A stretch of DNA of 64,000 nucleotides, taken from the NCBI GenBank assembly GCA_015067005.1, contig SVNH01000003.1:124001-188000 (forward strand), given 5' to 3'. How positions within the stretch are numbered: the first letter of the stretch is position 1; each line of letters starts with the position of its first letter. The stretch is from Ruminococcus flavefaciens (GTDB lineage Bacteria > Bacillota > Clostridia > Oscillospirales > Ruminococcaceae). Of the stretch, positions 60,865 through 64,000 are shown piece after piece. Below the pieces are notes generated by a model, which saw only the letters and a list, made by a program, of their open reading frames with translations, did not search any database and had not been told where the DNA came from. Made by a program: the position numbers and the translations under genes.

Positions 60865-61444
60865 CTGCCTTTTCCTTCAATATCTGCATTGCCTTCTGGT
60901 ATCTTGATTTTACAGTAGATTCCGGGCTTTTCATTATCTTTGCTATCTGCTTGAATGTAAGATCAGCGCAGCATTTCATTACTACTACCTGCCGCTGCTT
61001 ATCGTTGAGATTTTTCAGCAGCTGATTAATGAATATGCTGTTCTCGACAATACTGTCCGCTGAACCGTAGTTCTGAAGATAAACATCGCTGACATCACGT
61101 CTGAATCTGCGGCGTGTTTCCAATGCAACGTTTCTTGCGATAGTGAGTATAAAACCTTTGCCATCGCCTTTTTTCTCCGAGAACCGCTTTACCTGTGCGA
61201 GTCTTACAAAAGTCTCCGCAACGCAGTCCTCAGCAAGATGATAATCCGCCACTATGCCGTATGCGACTGCAAACACACTTCCCTTGAACATCGTATAAAG
61301 CCGGCTCAGACACTCCTTCGATCTTCCACATTCTGCGATAAGCCTGTTTACACTTGCATACTCATCCGGCTCATATTCTTTTCCGCTGAACACTGTCTGA
61401 ACTGCTGCTTCTTTATTGGAATAGAGATCTGCTCCGGCGATCAT
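60857..61444 (-). CDS. ECF-type sigma-70 factor
   Basis: 195 residues. Region 2: ECLSRLYTMFKGSVFAVAYGIVADYHLAEDCVAETFVRLAQV; region 4: LLKNLNDKQRQVVVMKCCADLTFKQIAKIMKSPESTVKSRYQKAM. The usual region 3 is missing, as in ECF factors. A roughly 25-residue N-terminal extension is unusual. GGGGG precedes the ATG. It is co-transcribed with the large membrane partner, and probably controls an envelope or substrate response. Confidence 0.9.
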   Translation of the reverse strand: MIAGADLYSNKEAAVQTVFSGKEYEPDEYASVNRLIAECGRSKECLSRLYTMFKGSVFAVAYGIVADYHLAEDCVAETFVRLAQVKRFSEKKGDGKGFILTIARNVALETRRRFRRDVSDVYLQNYGSADSIVENSIFINQLLKNLNDKQRQVVVMKCCADLTFKQIAKIMKSPESTVKSRYQKAMQILKEKAGE

Positions 61445-61653
61445 ATATTTCCCCCTTTATACTTTATTGCGGAAAGCACCGCTTATGTCTGTTCTGAAAG
61501 CTTTCACTAATAAGTGCATTTAACGAGCAAAAAAGACGACTAATTTTCAAAGTTTTTTTATTTAACGTTAGCAAGCCTTAACTTATTATACACCGCTGTG
61601 AGTGCTTTTTCAATACTTATTATCCTGATATGACCTTTTTTTCTGCAAAGGTA

Positions 61654-61682
61654 TTGACAAATGCTGAAAAACATGATATATT
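61654..61682 (+). promoter_or_regulatory. Promoter of the metal ATPase gene
   Basis: TTGACA (61654-61659), 17 bases, TATATT (61677-61682), overlapping the palindrome at 61685-61706. Confidence 0.75.
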
Positions 61683-61684
61683 AA

Positions 61685-61706
61685 TATATGAACAAATATT
61701 CATATA
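61685..61706. promoter_or_regulatory. ArsR/SmtB-type operator-like palindrome
   Basis: TATATGAA (61685-61692), six bases, TTCATATA (61699-61706): a perfect 8-bp inverted repeat of the form ATGAACA...TATTCAT, very like operators of metal-responsive ArsR/SmtB repressors. It covers the transcription start. Confidence 0.65.
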
Positions 61707-61720
61707 AAGGCGTGATGTAT

Positions 61721-63937
61721 ATGACTAAAAACTTCACTATCAATAATCTCGGCTGCGCTCACTGCGGAGCTAAAATAGAAGAAGCTATCAGCAAGATAGA
61801 GGGTATCGAATCGGCGGTTCTGAATTTTCCTCTGAAAAATCTGAACGTAAACGGTGAGTTCAATGAAGACACTCTCGTTAAAATGAATGAGATCGCTCGT
61901 TCGATCGAGCCGGACGTTGAGATCGTCCCTGCTGAACACTCTCACCACCATAACGGACACAATAATTGCGGACATGAACATCATCATCATGAACACTGCG
62001 ATTGCGGACATGAGCATCACCACCATCATGAACACTGCGATTGCGGTGAAGAACATTCGCATGGACATTCACACTCACACGAAGGTGAAGAAAGTATCGC
62101 GCACGAACTGCTCCCTCTTATATCAGGAACTGCACTTTTCGCAGCTGCTGTGATATCCGCTCATGTACTGAACATTTTCCCGCTTTCTATCGGGCTTTAT
62201 GCCGCTGCATACCTGATTCTCGGCGCTGATATACTCCTCTCAGCCTTCAAGGGCATACGCAAAGGAAACTTTTTCGATGAGAACACACTTATGTCTGTCG
62301 CTACTATCGGTGCTTTTGCGATCGGCGAATACGCCGAAGCTGTCGGAGTTGTACTCTTTTTCAGGATCGGTGAACTCTTTGAGGACATCGCTGTTTCAAG
62401 AAGCCGAAAAGCTATCACTGATGTTGCCGCACTCAAAATAGAAGAAGCTGACATCCTAACTGACGGAGAATTCGTCCGCAGCCATACTGATAATATACGC
62501 ACCAGAGACATCATCCGCGTTAAAACCGGTGAACGCATCGCTGCTGACGGCGTTGTTGAGTCCGGCGAATCACGCATCGACACTTCGGCTGTCAACGGCG
62601 AACCCGTTCCGCTGACAGTCCGCACGGGTGACAGTGTAATGTCCGGATGTATCAATCTCGCCGACACTATCACAGTACGTGCAGCCTGTCCTGCTGACGA
62701 ATCCACTATTGCAAAAATCGCTAAAGCGGTTGAAAATGCTTCGTCTGAGAAACCTAAAATAGACCGCTTTGTTACTCGCTTTGCGAAGATATATACTCCT
62801 GTCGTTATTGCAGCAGCGTTGCTGACAGCCGTTATCCCTTCCCTTATCACCGGAGACTGGAGCAAATGGATACATTCCGCACTTACTTTTCTTGTAATAA
62901 GCTGTCCATGTGCACTGGTGCTCAGTGTTCCGCTCGCATATTTTTCGGCGATCGGTGCGGCTTCAAAGCTCGGCATACTCTTTAAAGGCGGCGAATCCGT
63001 CGAGACGCTCGGAAAGGTTAAAGCGATCGCTTTCGACAAGACCGGAACTCTCACGGACGGAAGCTTTACTGTAACAGATGTCAGAAGCTTCGGAAAGCTT
63101 TCCGCTGAACAGCTTCTTAAAATCTGCGGAAGCTGCGAACAGACATCCTCACATCCTATTGCCCAGAGTATCGCCGAACGCTGCCGCCTTGACGGTATAA
63201 CGCTCTCAACTCCGGAAAGATCAGGCGAGATCGCCGGAAGAGGTCTTTCAGCTGATCTCAGCGGAAATACCGTGCTCTGCGGCAATGAAAGACTAATGTG
63301 CGAAAACAGCATCAGATTGCCTGAGATAGAGAGTATTTCAGGATGTATAGTATACATCGCCGTAAACGGCACTGCCGAAGGCATGATCGTCGTTTCGGAC
63401 ACTGTTAAAAAGACCGCAGCAAGCGCTGTAAAAGGTCTCGGCAGACTTGGAGTAAAAACTGCTATGTTCACCGGTGACAAGCCCGAAAACGCTCAGATAA
63501 CCGGCGAGAAGCTCGGTATAGATCACATCAGGGGAGGTCTGCTTCCGGAAGCCAAGCTCAGTGAGCTTTCAGCGCTGCGCGAAAACTTCGGCACTGTTAT
63601 GTTTGTTGGTGACGGTATCAATGACGCTCCTGTACTCGCCGGCGCTGATGTAGGCGGTGCAATGCAGTCCGGTTCTGATATTGCCATTGAAGCCGCAGAC
63701 GCTGTATTCATGAACTCCGAACCAGAATCAGTCCTGAGAGCAAAACGTATAGCCGATAAAGCCCTGCGTATCTCCTATCAGAATATAATCTTTGCACTCG
63801 CTGTCAAAGCAGCTGTACTGATACTCGGTCTGCTCGGACACCCGAATATGTGGCTGGCTGTATTCGCAGATTCAGGTACAGCAATGCTGCTTATACTCAA
63901 TTCCGTCCGCATACTAAATACAAAAAAATACCTCTGA
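61721..63937 (+). CDS. Heavy-metal P1B-type ATPase with His-rich tail (Zn/Cd/Co exporter)
   Basis: 738 residues from the ATG at 61721 (AAAGG upstream); an earlier ATG at 61688 lies inside the operator. An HMA domain has LGCAHCGAKIEE near 9. A His/Cys-rich stretch (about 75-125) repeats HEHHHHEHCDCG, a metal-binding segment. The transporter has the metal motif SCPCALVLSVPLAYF near 400, the phosphorylation site FDKTGTLTDGSF near 440, and GDGINDAPVLAGADVGGAM near 630. The SCPC motif and acidic/His-rich tail point to Zn, Cd or Pb export. No ArsR gene is in the window; its regulator must lie elsewhere. Confidence 0.9.
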   Translation: MTKNFTINNLGCAHCGAKIEEAISKIEGIESAVLNFPLKNLNVNGEFNEDTLVKMNEIARSIEPDVEIVPAEHSHHHNGHNNCGHEHHHHEHCDCGHEHHHHHEHCDCGEEHSHGHSHSHEGEESIAHELLPLISGTALFAAAVISAHVLNIFPLSIGLYAAAYLILGADILLSAFKGIRKGNFFDENTLMSVATIGAFAIGEYAEAVGVVLFFRIGELFEDIAVSRSRKAITDVAALKIEEADILTDGEFVRSHTDNIRTRDIIRVKTGERIAADGVVESGESRIDTSAVNGEPVPLTVRTGDSVMSGCINLADTITVRAACPADESTIAKIAKAVENASSEKPKIDRFVTRFAKIYTPVVIAAALLTAVIPSLITGDWSKWIHSALTFLVISCPCALVLSVPLAYFSAIGAASKLGILFKGGESVETLGKVKAIAFDKTGTLTDGSFTVTDVRSFGKLSAEQLLKICGSCEQTSSHPIAQSIAERCRLDGITLSTPERSGEIAGRGLSADLSGNTVLCGNERLMCENSIRLPEIESISGCIVYIAVNGTAEGMIVVSDTVKKTAASAVKGLGRLGVKTAMFTGDKPENAQITGEKLGIDHIRGGLLPEAKLSELSALRENFGTVMFVGDGINDAPVLAGADVGGAMQSGSDIAIEAADAVFMNSEPESVLRAKRIADKALRISYQNIIFALAVKAAVLILGLLGHPNMWLAVFADSGTAMLLILNSVRILNTKKYL

Positions 63938-64000
63938 CATCACTTATGCCTATAAAAATTTACAAAGCAATAAAATAATCCTTGCAATTTTGTCGTAATT

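Noticed and set aside
62197..63480. 427-residue frame antisense to the metal ATPase
   Set aside because: A shadow of the P-type ATPase; no start signals and no known domain.
1..64000. tRNA, rRNA, CRISPR arrays or complete insertion sequences
   Set aside because: I looked through the gaps and saw no cloverleaf, rRNA or transposase signature; the only recombinase is the truncated integrase.

Overview
The window looks like a chromosomal segment of a cellulosome-forming Ruminococcus (Firmicutes, Oscillospiraceae; closest in style to R. flavefaciens or R. champanellensis). The reasons are a secreted GH11-CBM22-GH10-dockerin-CBM22-CE4 xylanase/deacetylase, a second dockerin protein, Gram-positive promoters (TTGACA-17-TATAAT) and AGGAGG ribosome sites, a forespore sigma factor (SigG), and lysine, TPP and T-box(Asn) leaders. 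The genus assignment is inference from gene content; there is no rRNA or tRNA in the window.

Layout. 1-5 kb: partial HD-domain protein, membrane glycosyltransferase, barstar-like/Nudix fusion, Gly/Asn-rich anchored protein, sigG. 5.17-10.5 kb: a small integrated element at the 3' end of guaA, bounded by a 13-bp direct repeat. It carries an ATPase/TOPRIM (OLD- or PARIS-like) gene, a DUF262-HNH endonuclease, a truncated tyrosine integrase, an excisionase-like gene and a divergent small-ORF/XRE-regulator unit, with shared operator-like and arm-like repeats near both ends. This is the accessory, probably anti-phage, part of the window. 10.5-15.4 kb: guaA, a cytidylate-kinase-like protein and two ion transporters. 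15.5-19.2 kb: serC, serA and ddh (meso-diaminopimelate dehydrogenase). 19.2-27 kb: GH31 alpha-xylosidase, DUF1292 protein, AraC regulator and the large xylanase: a xylan/xyloglucan-use neighbourhood. 27.4-37.3 kb: housekeeping block on the minus strand (hflX, secA, phosphoglycolate phosphatase, hslO, methyltransferase, tgt, PAS protein, queA, AlkD-like). 37.4-41.8 kb: lysine riboswitch followed by asd, dapA, dapB, a GNAT and a thioesterase. 42-50.9 kb: a diguanylate cyclase with a LacI-type sensor, then a thiamine operon read from a TPP riboswitch (thiS-thiF-thiG-thiH-tenI-thiE-thiD-thiC), split by a roughly 210-bp foldback element. 50.9-54.1 kb: two leucine-rich-repeat proteins, one with a dockerin, one with a zinc-ribbon-like start and ten 42-bp coding repeats. 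54.3-58.9 kb: T-box(Asn), asnS, two tandem lipoproteins and asnA. 59-61.4 kb: sigma-70 factor with a large membrane partner. 61.6-63.9 kb: a His-rich metal P-type ATPase with an ArsR/SmtB-like operator.

How the parts fit. asd, dapA, dapB and ddh together give the short dehydrogenase route from aspartate to meso-diaminopimelate (cell wall) and onward to lysine; only the asd cluster carries the lysine riboswitch. serC and serA cover two steps of serine synthesis. The thi operon covers both the thiazole and pyrimidine halves of thiamine synthesis. asnS and asnA place charging and synthesis of asparagine behind one tRNA-sensing leader.

The most novel material is the guaA element (5171-10499), a probable barstar-Nudix fusion, several uncatalogued intergenic repeat families (5023/5132, ATTCCGCATTCC, 41822-41893, 46356-46568), and a possibly structured leader on the xylanase mRNA.
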